Position numbers and translations under genes: made by a program. The notes under the pieces are model-generated. The model did no database searches. It saw nothing but the letters and a program-made list of their open reading frames with translations, and had not been told where the DNA came from. A stretch of 64,000 nucleotides of DNA from Hydractinia symbiolongicarpus (lineage: Eukaryota; Cnidaria; Hydrozoa; Anthoathecata; Hydractiniidae): assembly GCF_029227915.1 (NCBI RefSeq), contig NC_079888.1, positions 9,097,001 through 9,161,000 on the forward strand, in the 5' to 3' direction. Positions 14,001 through 25,075 of this stretch are shown here, piece by piece (the stretch's first letter is position 1; each line of letters begins with the position of its first letter).

Positions 14001-17000
14001 ATAAATGTAGATGTGAAATACGTACGTGTATTCTTTTTAAATACTTCATTTTACTCGCTTCCTTAAAATTAATAAAAAAATAAATATGAACAACAGAAAA
14101 AATCATCTTCGAACAACAGTAACAACAACAACAACAATAGTAACAATAGTACCAGTAACAAAATATAAAAATAAAAGCAAAATATTCATCGCACCTTATC
14201 AATAAACAACAAAAGTTCATCAACGGAAGGAATATCTTTTTGAAACCAAACAATAAACTTTCTCAGATGACTTATATCCCATCGATTATGTGAAGGCTTG
14301 AAGAACTCAGATGGTATTAATGACATACATACACCCTAACATAACAAAATATCTAAAATTTGTGTGTTCAAAATGGTAGCCAAATTGCTATTTTGTGCTG
14401 ACGATGCTCAAAATAGTGATGTCAAGGACATGCAAAAACTTGACCACCGGAATATGTACAAGCAGCAACTTGTTGATTTTTCATAATCTAATAACTAACA
14501 TTTGAGATAACTGCATACCTTCCTGTAAAACGCAAGTCAGAGAGTATTTCATTCCCTGTATTTCATTTTGAGTCTTATTTCAGTAAAATTTTAATAAGAA
14601 TTGACTTCAAAACTGTCAATTAGTCTTAAAAAAATCAAAAATAAGTTGTACCGAATTTAGTAATTTTTGTAGGTGCAATAATGCCCCTCAAACCTCACGC
14701 ACTAGTAAACCCCTTTCCCATTGAATAAAAAGAAGTTCAATTTTATAAAACCTTCTAGTCAGTTTTCCCCTACAACCACATATGTACGATAACAAATTTG
14801 AACAGTGGATAAGTTATAGCTGCACATGCATTTTCTTTTATTCTAACAAATATTCTTATTTTGAGTAATCACCTGACGCTTAACGATTACCAGAAAGTAT
14901 GAATTCATAATATTTTCCCAATGATTTTGCAAACAATTAAGAATATTGTTTTTTAGGCTGTAACAGATAAGGCTAAGAAAACGGACATACTATCAATCTT
15001 ATTAAATCAATTTATTACACGTCAGCAAAAAAAAGCAAAAATGCTATTTTGCCTGCCTACTTTGTTTAACACATGAATGTTAACACATAACGCTGATGTG
15101 AATTTAAAAAACTTAGAGCTATACTCAGTGGTGTATCCAGAGTATTTTTTTGGGACTACCGTTTTGTTATAACTAACTTTTGCTTAAGTTAGTATCTCCA
15201 TGAGGCACCACCATGGTTGGTGCAGAAGGGGAAATTTTGGGTTTTGAGGTCCCTAGATTGTCGGAAAATTACTTTGCAGCACTCAAAGCAGCAAAATTTT
15301 GTACAATTATTACTTGCATTTTATTACATAATTTTATATTGTTTGAACCCTGAAAACATACAAATATCGACCAATAAAATTGTGATTACCAACCTTGTCC
15401 CTAGGGCTGTATTGATTTCTACGAAAACCTTCTATGTTCACAGACGTAGCGTTGGGTCTATAACATAGGCTGAAGCTATCGTTCACTCGATTTATTTTGA
15501 AACAGACGAGTGAGTAAAGATGGTGGTAGGCTCGTGAATTCAAAACATTAATGTGATCGCATGTACGTCAAATCCAAGCAGTTTAATTGTTTTGAAGGAT
15601 CGCAAATTTGTGGAAAAAAAACATACTACTTAAAGAATTTAAATTTTCTGACGTTATGGCGCGACGTCTATATCACTACTTTAACGTCAATATCTTATAT
15701 TAAATTAATGAAGCCACCCCAAATAACTTGGAAAGGAGGTGGTGACGTCAGTTATTTTTCACTGCCTTGGTAACTAAGGACCACCTTGGTCCAATTTGCT
15801 TTTCCAAATAGACGGGTTGATGACATCGTCAAAAAACCTTCAAACCCCAATATCTGTGCAACTGTTTGTCAAACCTACATGATCCTATACATTTTCTTGA
15901 TCAGCGTTTCAGGATCTATACGATTAAGGCAACAGGTGCAAATTTCTAATAAAAAAATTTATGTGTTTCAGCGGGTCTTGGCTTACGTCAGCAAAATAAA
16001 ACCCTTATATCTCCTTAGCCGTTCCTCGAAAGCATATGATGCTATACATTAGTTTGATCAGCATTTTATCCTCTACACATTACAGTAAAAGAATAAACTA
16101 AATTTCGGAATTTTTTTTTGGATCTGGACCGCTGGCATCAGCAAAACATCTAAAAGAACCTATTTTTTCATCGTACATCTGCTTAAGTGGATTTCTCCAT
16201 GGGCTTTATCGACTAGTCAGAGAAATGATATCTAACGAAGTTGCAGTATTTGTGTTATAAAATCTTAAGGAATAAACACAGCATAATTAATTATAACATT
16301 AACAAAAACCCTACCATGCATATCTTGTTGCTACATAGTTTGTTTTCTTTCAACGCCTTCGCCAGTAACGATAGCAAATGACATTTGTGTAGTAAAATTT
16401 GACGTTCCCTCTGGAATCGACCAACCAACTGTCGCAACCAGATGAACAATTTCTCTTCACGAGTTCTCCTCCTAAAATAATGCAAAAATAACACAACAAA
16501 TTTGAGTTTTAGCACTAGACCAGACATACATAAAATTTTTTTAGGACTTGTCCAGTTTTGGAATGACTAGAATAAATAACAATGCAATTTTCTGTATCTC
16601 TAGGTTACTTGAGAAAAAAATAATTCCTTGCCCTAATCCAACAAGTTTCAGTTTTGCACCTAAACTCAGATTCACTAAGTAAACAACATTAAGCTTCTGC
16701 TAAATATATTAGAATTTTTTTGCAGAGAATTCCAAAAAATCAAAACCGGTCTGACATTTTAGTGTTTGTCAGCTTTTGTCTTAAAATCTATATTGGGTAC
16801 ACTATAAGATTCTGTTTACCTATCAAAAATTTGACAACATCGAAAAATTTAAAGGAAACAATACTACTTTTTATGGATTGATTTAACACCGACACTGATT
16901 TGTAAGTCTTTTATTTCCATCTTCTCTTCTTTTTTCTCCTCTTCCTTCTCCTTTTTCTTAATCTTTTTCCTTTTTGGAGAGAGCTTAATTACAGCTTCTA

Positions 17001-18943
17001 CAAATACAACAACAGAACCAAAACCTATCATCTAATAGAAAAACAACTATATTTCGAGTTCTAAAGTCACAGCAATTCCCAGTGAAACCCATTCAAGATT
17101 TTGTTTTTTTCAGTGTGAATATGAGATTAGCCATGTTAATTTGATTATAAATCTTTATCAATCAGGTGATTCATCTTACCGACAAACTCCTCTCCCATAA
17201 TTTCTTAGATGCTGAATTCAACACTCAGGCATGTATTAATATGAGAGAGCCTGTCTTTAAACTGATGTGTGCACTGCTGTCATAATTTCAAACAAAAAAA
17301 ATTATGACAAAAAAAAAACCTGGTGATGACAGGATTTATTTTAAATAAGTTAAGGCTATTTTCTTTTCTAAACCTCCCAAACGTGACCTACCCAAATGGA
17401 CAACACAAAGCAGAAATTTTTAAGCTTATGTATTACCAGATTTTGCTCCTAAAGGTAGTGTCTCCTAAAAGTTATTTTACATAAAGAATACATACTATTA
17501 TTAATGAATTTCAGGCAGTGACGTCAGTGTCAGGTTAAAAATTATTAATTTAAAGTACCAGTACAATTTCTTCCTCGTGTGGCTACTTTCATTATCCATT
17601 GTGTGAACACTAAACATGCTAAAACAAGGCTTATCTGATATGCTTCTGCCTACATTAGGTGGCAATGTTCAAAAAAGAAGAAATTTAATTTGTAACTCTG
17701 TATATAGCTTTTTGCCCTGATTTTAAACCGAGCAAAACAATGAAAACCATGATGGTGGAAATAGTCGTCAGAAAACGAGTGTCATTTTAGCAAAAAGATT
17801 TTGTTAATCAATTCACCTTTTTAATATTTATGCATTGATAAAGTTTAAATGCACATCCTTTAACATGTCTAAATTAGAATTAACTGTCAACATTTGCTAT
17901 TGCTTCAATATGACATCATAATTTATGCAGCATAATTAAATTAAGTCTGAAATTCTTTTTTTTGATGTTTGTTTATATAAGCTTGATAAAAAAAGGTGTG
18001 CAATTCTTTATTAGTTAATATAAAAGTTTTTGTTTTGTAACAGACACTACCTTAAAATCCTAATCCTTTGTGCTTCCCATTTTTCTGTTTGGAAGCGTTC
18101 TATCTCCAAATTTTTTGTATACAGATTATAAAAAAGTTCACTAGACAATATGAGAAGAAAATTTTAGTACACTAGGAATAACATTAAACTATGCACCTTA
18201 CCATCAACTTCCTCCCAGTTGTCACTGCTTTCATTACTAGAAACACCATCTTTTTCTTTTATACACGTGTTTGTGTTATTTATGTGATCAACATCTGGTT
18301 TCCTGTCTGGTTGATCCCAAATAACATTGCTTCTTCTATCTCTTTTTCTTAATTTTGAAGATCTTCCTTTTAAACTTTTCAAAACTGTTGGGTCAACTAC
18401 AACATTTTCCTTTTTTATCTCACAATCATTTTCTTTAATCAGAATTTTATTTTCGTCTGTCAGTTGTATTGACTGTTCATTACTCAAGCCATTTACTCTT
18501 ACATCATCATGTGAAATTTTCCTCACATCATCCTGCTCCAGCATTTTAACTTTTGCTCCATTCTCGGACGAAACCTTACACAATTTTGAAATAGGTGTAT
18601 CATCGTCACTGTCTGAGCTCTCATCTTCAGACAAATTTGGACGGCCTATAAAAGACTTTAACACTACTTCCTCATCTGATTCGTCTTTAGCAAAAGCTAC
18701 ATTTGAGTCGTTCGGCTTTTTTTTTTGTTTTCTCTTTCTTTTACCACGGCTTTGATCTACATGGGAACTTTCATCATCAATTATGGATGTCTGGTTTATA
18801 TGTGTTTTATTTGGTTCAAAATCAGAATCAGAATTACCACAATTTTCATTCTCTTCTGCATAATTTATCAAAGATCTGGTCGATCTCCGCTTTCTCACAC
18901 TACAATCTTCCTGCTTGACTTTGTCAGTCTTATTTTTTCCCAT
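5100..18943 (-). CDS. XPC: XPC / Rad4-family DNA damage recognition protein (969 aa, 18 exons)
   Basis: XPC finds helix-distorting lesions and starts global-genome nucleotide excision repair in the nucleus. Exons, in transcript order: 18943-18202, 16997-16868, 16471-16315, 14335-14195, 14061-14026, 13786-13727, 13630-13580, 13339-12949, 12756-12706, 12589-12497, 12193-11868, 10869-10780, 9732-9643, 8695-8614, 8111-8018, 6636-6543, 6380-6291, 5291-5100. Every junction has GT..AG and keeps one frame, totalling 2910 nt. Residues 1-247 are charged and acidic/basic, ending in NWEEVDG like human XPC. About 290-440 and 570-620 form the Rad4 transglutaminase-like fold, split by a lysine/serine-rich insertion (440-569). 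Hairpin domain BHD1 contains NPLYALSRHLLKFEAIYP and EAIYSRDCVH (~690-725); BHD2 has KEARVVKAGEQAYKIVKG; BHD3 has GWDFHGGFCHP. The C-terminus is basic. Human XPC is about 940 residues, so length fits. The least certain junction is the exon 2 donor (AA|GTAGTA). Family assignment is secure. Confidence 0.93.
6999..7085. repeat. Near-perfect hairpin with 35-nt arms in an XPC intron (pre-miRNA-like or tiny MITE)
   Basis: Arms 6999-7033 and 7051-7085 are reverse complements with only two mismatches, separated by a 17-nt loop. The central 22 nt (AAACTGCTTGTGTCTTTCTAAA is split across 7009-7030) pair perfectly with the other arm. It sits in the XPC intron between exons 15 and 16. Arm length and loop size fit a microRNA precursor, including the near-complete pairing known from cnidarian miRNAs. 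A short inverted-repeat transposon relic is the main alternative. Confidence 0.6.
10005..10750. mobile_element. piggyBac-type MITE with TTAA target duplication, inside an XPC intron
   Basis: The element is bounded by TTAA at 10001-10004 and 10751-10754. Its terminal inverted repeats begin CCCTATTCGGTCCGGGG on both ends and continue into a shared sub-terminal GGCGGATTCCACCCC segment next to poly-C/G runs. It is 746 bp and has no transposase-like reading frame, so it would depend on an enzyme supplied elsewhere. TTAA duplication with CCC-starting ends is the piggyBac pattern. It lies between XPC exons 12 and 13, and its edge is only about 25 bp from the exon 12 donor. Confidence 0.85.
15640..16245 (+). 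repeat. Dispersed repeat family A, copy 1 (XPC intron 3)
   Basis: This block shares long collinear similarity with 28185-28905 and, in reverse, with 60233-60690. Shared phrases include TTTAACGTCAATATCTTATA, then a GTGACGTCA-like block, a 'CCTTCAAACCC' phrase and CATGATCCTATACATTTTCT. The right end, near GACTAGT, is shared with copy 2. No coding potential is seen. The family is probably a non-autonomous transposon, but I could not define terminal repeats or a target duplication. Confidence 0.7.
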
Positions 18944-19334
18944 CTTAAATCAATGTTATAGTACAATAAAAAAAAGAAGAAAATTATTATGGAAAATCAA
19001 ACAAACAAAGTACAGCATTGTAAGTTTGAAATCATTGAGAACGCCACAACTCAGAAATGGGTTTTAAAATATAATTAAATTATATTCTTAAAAAGTAGGT
19101 ATTTAAATTACAAAATAAAATAAAAGACAAAAAATACAATTTACTGATAAAAATTTACTAATAAAAACAGAACTTTGTGTTCACAAAGTTGCATTAGCAT
19201 TAAGAATGAAAACAAAAACTTCTATTAGATTTAGGTTGTTTTGATGGAAAACGCAAAACACAACTTCTAAAATTTCACAACAAATTTTCTTTCACTGCAG
19301 GCACCTAATTTACAGCTGTTCACTGCATCCTATG

Positions 19335-19838
19335 CTAGCATTTTGTGCCATAGGGCCTGAGCAACTGTTTATTATCATTTAAATATTTAGTTACTTTCAG
19401 TTTGAAATCACCTTGAAGCTCAATGAAATCATCTTTGTAGAAGCCACCGGTTCCAAATTTATTTTTTAATATTTGCACTAATGCCTTTCCATCTCCACCA
19501 ACATGCTCAACTAATGTCACTTTTTTCCCACTTGCTCTACTTTCAACTTTCACAGGAACTCCACCTTTTTTTGTGCGACAGACAAAATATATTTTCGAAC
19601 TATCTAAATTTTCCTCTTTGTGCTGCGTATCTTTTGTGCAGTCAGTAACATCAACAGAACAAGCACCACTAGCTTCAGTAAATTGCTCTTCTCCTCGTCT
19701 TTCCTCTAACAAAGATGAACTTGTGGTATGTTTTGTATCATTTTTTTTGGTCTTGACAACAATAAAATCACCTAATGTTAAATTCTTTGGTTTTCCTTCA
19801 TTGGGGTCTGCTGATTCATTCTTTTTCTTTTTTGGCAT
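19335..19838 (-). CDS. SUI1-domain (eIF1/YciH-like) translation factor, 167 aa
   Basis: The single coding exon runs from ATG at 19838 to TAG at 19335-19337. Residues 1-80 are lysine-rich and low complexity. Residues ~80-165 match the SUI1 fold: a basic KKGGVPVKVESR strand, GKKVTLVEHVGGD, a helix ending in LKNKFGTGGF, and the hallmark IELQGD followed by a helix and a terminal PYG. SUI1 proteins act at the ribosomal P site in start-codon selection; the GTGG...IELQGD pattern is closer to the YciH/eIF1-like branch than to canonical eIF1. Whether this is a eukaryotic eIF1 paralogue with an added tail is unclear. A TTTAATTCAG splice acceptor ends 2 nt before the ATG, implying an upstream non-coding exon or a trans-spliced leader. 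It lies 391 bp upstream of XPC in the same direction. Confidence 0.75.
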   Translation of the reverse strand: MPKKKKNESADPNEGKPKNLTLGDFIVVKTKKNDTKHTTSSSLLEERRGEEQFTEASGACSVDVTDCTKDTQHKEENLDSSKIYFVCRTKKGGVPVKVESRASGKKVTLVEHVGGDGKALVQILKNKFGTGGFYKDDFIELQGDFKLKVTKYLNDNKQLLRPYGTKC

Positions 19839-20307
19839 AGCTGAATTAAAAAAATGTATCTAAAATATCAACACATAACAAAAATCTAACAGCATCACAC
19901 TAATATATAACAATTATGTTTCATAAACATCACTCTGTTAATATACATAAACATGCTTATCAATCTCAAAAAATTGCTAAAGCAACAAAGAAGACAGGTT
20001 TTTAAATTTTGGGCATTGCTTAACAACAGATCCATACAGAGCAACCTTTTATAAAATAATGCATGAAAAGTAAAGAACAAGAAATGTAGTTTAAAAATAA
20101 AAGCAAAATATAATAAAATAGCAAAATAACAACAGTTTTATCCACTCAACATAAAATACATTGTGTTGGTTATCAACAATATGATAAGAAAATACATGGT
20201 GTATCGTTGTATCGTGACTCTAAAGTATTCATAAAAAAATAGTACATTAAGCGTGACAGTAAAACAGTTGTGTTTATCAAAAAATGTCCTATATCTTTTT
20301 ATCTTTA

Positions 20308-23300
20308 CTATCCAACATCATCACATGCCCAGATGGTTGAAAACATTTCACTCAATATGTATAATGTAGCCTCATCGTCCTCATCGCTTTCTTCAACAGA
20401 TGTAACTTCACTTTCATTAATTGCAAGTGTTAGTGCGTGTTGCTTCGATGCGAAACTCTTCTCTAAAAAACAAATTAAAAAAACAGAACATCAACAACTA
20501 TTGTGAAAATACAGAACAGCACCAACAAAAAAAGTGAATGTATAAACTAAATGACAGCTCTTATAAAAATGAAACAGGTAATAAAATAGTATTAAAAAAT
20601 CTTTAACATTTGGACTAGACTCTTGATTTTTAATTTATATGTTTTTACAAATTATTGTTTTAATGATGCTCACAATCCAGTTCACAATCCAGTAAAAACC
20701 TTTGCTTTTTTAGCTCTTACTTTTTGTATTTCAAAACTTAATGAATGGCTGCACCAATGAATTTGATCTGTATTTACAAGGTTATGGTCATTTTTCATGA
20801 CTCCTCTTGACAAAATAAAGTTGTGTTGTTAGTTTCAAGTTCTAAGGATAATCTTAAAAGTTTTATACTCCCCAAATATAAGGATTTTAAAGATTTTTAG
20901 TGGTAGTTTTCAGTAATAGCCAACATCTAAGGCACTGAGGAGTATGGGACCTACAAATTCGGCATGCTGGTGCCTAATAGATAAATAAGAAAACTCAGGT
21001 ATAGCTTATAGCTGTGTTAAAAATCGTTTCTATGCTTGTATATAACAAACTGTGAGTGTATAAAAAAGATAAACATTTATTATAAAACAATGATAAGTGA
21101 CAAATTTAATGTTCAGGGAAAGGGGGTGCAGCTTTCTGAAAACTTAAAGGCGTTAAGAATTTTATGTGTGGAAATACCAAGTAAAGTGAAAGGAGCAGCT
21201 AGTTAACATAGCCGTTCAATGAACAACAGTGTTAACAGTCTTGTTAGTAAAGTCTTCTCACGCTATACTATACAACACATTATATTCCTGTACAATACAT
21301 TAACAAAGTATTCTCAGTTCGTTAATTAATTAATTACTACTGCATGCTGCTTCTGTAGACACGAATATATAAAAATGTGTATTAAAATTTTCAACACTGA
21401 CCTAATAAATTAAGTGCGCCGAGAGGCGTTATACCAAACTTGCATCCTGCTTGTACATGCAATGCAGGTAAAAATCTAAAAGAAAAAATTCTCATTAACA
21501 TGTGCATGCAGAAAATAAAATTACTTTACTAATGCACACATATATGAAAAGAATTAACACAATATGGCTACAGGTATGAGCAAAGGAAAAGGTGTAAAAT
21601 TTTAAAATGATTACAATTTACCAAAATTTGGGATCTATATTATAATATTCGTATACGTCTGTATGTCACACAAAATGGTACAGCAAGTAGCGAGGCGCAC
21701 ACAATGCTGTATAAAAAGGACGGGCAAACCTGTGGATTAGTTTTTATTTATATAAAAAAAACACTTTTATTAGAGGTTATAGAGAACTCTCCTTTCACAA
21801 ATGGCACGTCATTACCACAAGGTGGAAGAAATGGCTAAACAAAATTCTAAAGAAAATTTTTTGTGCATGCACATCCACTGCTGATGTCATGTATTAAAAT
21901 AAATCATACTTTTCATTGGCTGATTGCCTAAATGGATATTTTTACAGGACTTAGAACTATAGTATATTATGATAAAAAAGCATACACGCAGTTACCACCC
22001 TTAAACTACTTTAAATCTCACAAACTTAAAACAAGCTCATCAATTATCTTTTTAAACCATGGCTTCAAAAATTCAAAATCTTGGTACACGTCTTTTCGAG
22101 TACCTCATAGGTTGATTAGGTGCATGAGTGTGTACCTCGTACTGTCATGCACCTCAAAACCTTGTAGGCACATGCGTGTACGTCATTCGTGTACCTCACT
22201 GAGCACCTTAATATCAGTTGCATTAATTGGTCAGCGCCGTCAGGTAGCTGATCTTTCATTTCAGTTTGCCTTTTTGTGTTCGTGTGTTATTCTGTCCGTC
22301 CCTAGTCAGCTTCCCGACCACCTTATTACCGCCTACTTAATCCAAAGGCCGTTTTCCACTCATCAGCCAATCAGGATGTAGTAATCATGAGTTTCCAGAA
22401 CCAAACGACATTTTAAAAGAAAGAAACTGATCTGATCAGATCTGAAATACAGCTAAAATATAAATAAAACAAAATATATTTCCGGTTTTGGCTGTCCGAC
22501 TGGTAGTTACATCTCCGTACACTGAAGATCTCACTGGTTTTGTTGTTCATTGACCATTTTCAAGGCAAGTTACTCTACTTATCTATTTATTGTTTTATAG
22601 CTAGCTAGCTATTAGGTAGCTACTGTTAATGCATTTAAGTATTCCCAAACCTTAACAGGGTTCTAATTTTTGCCAGTCGCACTGCATATAATAAGCTAGC
22701 TAGCTATATATTAACTGAAATATAGCTAGTTAATGACCTACTGTCCTAACTGCTAAAGCCAACATCAATAAAATGTTCGGTTTGTGTCATTTTTGCATAT
22801 GAAAATGTGATGTGCGGGCAAAAAAATTTGCCATTTTTGTTTAGGGTAGGCATCCATATGCTCACATTGCCAAACTAAGCGTTAATTTGACGTTACTTTG
22901 AAAACCCCACCCCCACCAGCACACTCTGCCATCATGATGACGGAAGTACATTCTGACCATATGTAGTTTGTTTGATGCTACATGGAAGGTCCCCCTCTCT
23001 TCCGCTCGTAAACAGACAAGATCCGGGCACTGTAAAATACGATCGTTTTATCAAATATATCTCTCCTGTATCGATTCGACGTTAGGAGGGTGGGGGTTGA
23101 TCTTTTCGATGTTAATATCCATGGCAGAAAAAAATATCGCTTTGGGCCCAGAGACAGGAGAGATACATTTGATAAAACGATTGTATTTTACCGTTAAAAT
23201 CGAAGTCGTCTGGCCAATTTCGCACCCTGATATTTGTGTAGCATGTTTTGCATTTGTGATTATTTATTTTATTTGTGAAACTGCTTTCAAAGCTCGTAGT

Positions 23301-25075
23301 AGTGCACGCAACTCTCTTCGTCATCTTGAATGAAGACATTTTGATTCAGTAGACACTAATTCTCCATGCCTTCGTGCCCTGTTGCCATAGATGTAAAAAT
23401 TGCATAATATTGCACAATATATATATATATATATATTCACGCTAAAATAACTGGGCATGATTCCTGCAATTACTGCAGGAATAAATTGTGGCCAATTTTG
23501 CAACTTTAGAATCTAAAAGTGAGCGATCTGCAAAAATTAATTTCTGTCAAAAATTTGAAAATTGGCCATTGGCGAAAATAATTCCATTTTTAAGATTTTA
23601 AATATTATTTGCCAATTTCGAGTTTTTGTCCCAATTTACAAAAAGACTTTCAAAGATAGTGGATATTTCAAAAGCACAGTTTTTCATAGCCGATTTAAAA
23701 TTTTGGTACTGGACCTGAGAATTTATTGGTAAAAATACATTATCAGCCATCAGACTTTTCGTCTGCCATATTTAAAATAATGAAGTTCTTGGTTAAAATC
23801 TGCTTCGCTCCTAATGCAATGTATAATGCGTGTAAGTCATATTGAAGAAGAACTACTTTGTTCATCACTAACATCAGCCTAGGTTACACCAGTCAATATC
23901 TTGCTTTAGACGAACTGCCCAATTCAATTGCAACTGAAAACGGAAATATTCAAATTGAAAAGTCAGATTCCTATTTATTTGAACTTTTGAGAAATAGTTC
24001 TTCCTTTCTCCGTGCCCAGTAATATGCCAATTATCTCACGCTATCTTGCAGTGGAAACCAAGCTAAGAAGTGAGACGATATTTGAACTAATATCGTTATT
24101 CAGAGGAAAGTGAGTAAATTTTACTATCTTGAAGCGGAAGAAAATTTTCGTTTTTACTTTCGTGGATAAACAATTCTCACTCACACATTTAAAGTTCTCA
24201 GTCGCGCTGACCTCAAGGCCTAAGGGCCTCTAGTTTTTGTTTGTGATATGTTGAATATATAAAATGAATGGTGAACAGCAATCTAGGACTCTATTTGAAT
24301 GTTCCCCCTCTCACTGCCCCTCGGTTCACATGTTACTTACACTTCTTTTAAAAATGTAATTATTTGATGGAAAGTTATCAAATATGAAAAGAGAAGAAAA
24401 GATATATCATAAAAAAAAAATAGAAATCTGATTTAACCATGGGACTTTGTAAGATTCACTTCATATTAAAAGTAGCATAAAATTGACAGCATCGATTTAT
24501 ATGTGCAGTTTTTCGCTCACCTTGTGCAAAGTTTAGGTGCGCGCTTACGGGTGTGTACCTAATTTTTGAAGCCCTGAAAACTAATAGCTTGTTAAGTAAA
24601 CATGAGTGCAATCAACAAAAACCTTCTGATTTTATCTTTTAGCAAACACCAAACCCCAACAGAACCAGAATGATCACTTAATGTTTAAGTTTACATTATT
24701 ACACATCTCTTTAAGTGATAAACTGCCTTTTGTGGTACAAACCCTAGCTGAAACAGTCGTCACAGAGAAACAGGTATGGTCGTGAGCAAAAGTAGTGACT
24801 TGTACACCACAATCCATAAACTAACATGATGGATATCTATTGCATCTTACTCAAATAATAAAGAAACTCACTGTGACAAACATCTTGATTTAAGTGAGTT
24901 TGAATTTGCTCCTAAACAAAAAAATATATATAACCAAATTGCACATGCAACAAACTTTATTAGCAAATAAAGAGTGTGTTAAAATGGTTGAAGCATAGTA
25001 ATTAAAATAACAGCTACCTTTAACAAGACGTGCAAGATTTGAAGAGGTGCACAATTTTGCATTCCCGTTTGAACT
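20308..25075 (-). CDS. Unrecognised multi-exon gene, 3' part (four exons)
   Basis: Four consecutive exons join in frame: 25075-25018, 24911-24872, 21475-21402 and 20462-20308, ending TAG at 20308-20310. All have GT..AG junctions and matching phases (leaving 1, 2 and 1 nt). The readable C-terminus is about 108 residues. It contains a hydrophobic/glycine segment FLPALHVQAGCKFGITPLGA and an acidic tail with EESDEDDEATLY. I do not recognise the family, and I did not find exons 5' of 25075, so the start is missing. The frame continuity over four exons makes a real gene likely. It is the first of three head-to-tail minus-strand genes, 470 bp before the SUI1 start codon. Confidence 0.6.
20800..21005. 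repeat. Diverged fragment of the 10.0-10.75 kb MITE
   Basis: This stretch is collinear with about 10450-10660: AAAGTTGTGTTG, a 'GTTTCAAGTTCTAAGGATAAT' block (21 nt in place), a TATGGGACCTA phrase and CTAATAGATAAAT occur in the same order. The element ends are missing and many substitutions are present, so this copy is older than the intact MITE. Confidence 0.7.
22061..24573. mobile_element. Possible TIR element, weakly supported (inverted GGCTTCAAAAATT ends)
   Basis: GGCTTCAAAAATT at 22061-22073 recurs inverted at 24561-24573, where the outer bases read GCCCTG, as in hAT-type ends (CAGGG..CCCTG). Both ends are followed inwards by a GGTACAC phrase, and the left side carries several GTACCTC/GTACGTC copies. 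There is no matching 8-bp target duplication and no recognisable transposase inside, so the call is tentative. The interior holds a separate 39-bp inverted repeat. Confidence 0.3.
23031..23192. repeat. 39-bp inverted repeat (stem-loop) with 84-bp loop
   Basis: Arms 23031-23069 and 23154-23192 are reverse complements at 37 of 39 positions; the core is CGATCGTTTTATC / GATAAAACGATTG, ending in CTCTCCTGT / ACAGGAGAG. No coding potential is evident. It could be a MITE relic or the fold-back product of a local inversion. Confidence 0.75.

Noticed and set aside
21932-22381. 149-codon plus-strand ORF with an ATG
   Set aside because: Composition is not protein-like, no splice or family support exists, and it overlaps a repeat-rich GTACCTC cluster and a possible transposon end.
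22968-23333. 121-codon plus-strand ORF
   Set aside because: It runs through the 39-bp inverted repeat and shows no domain.
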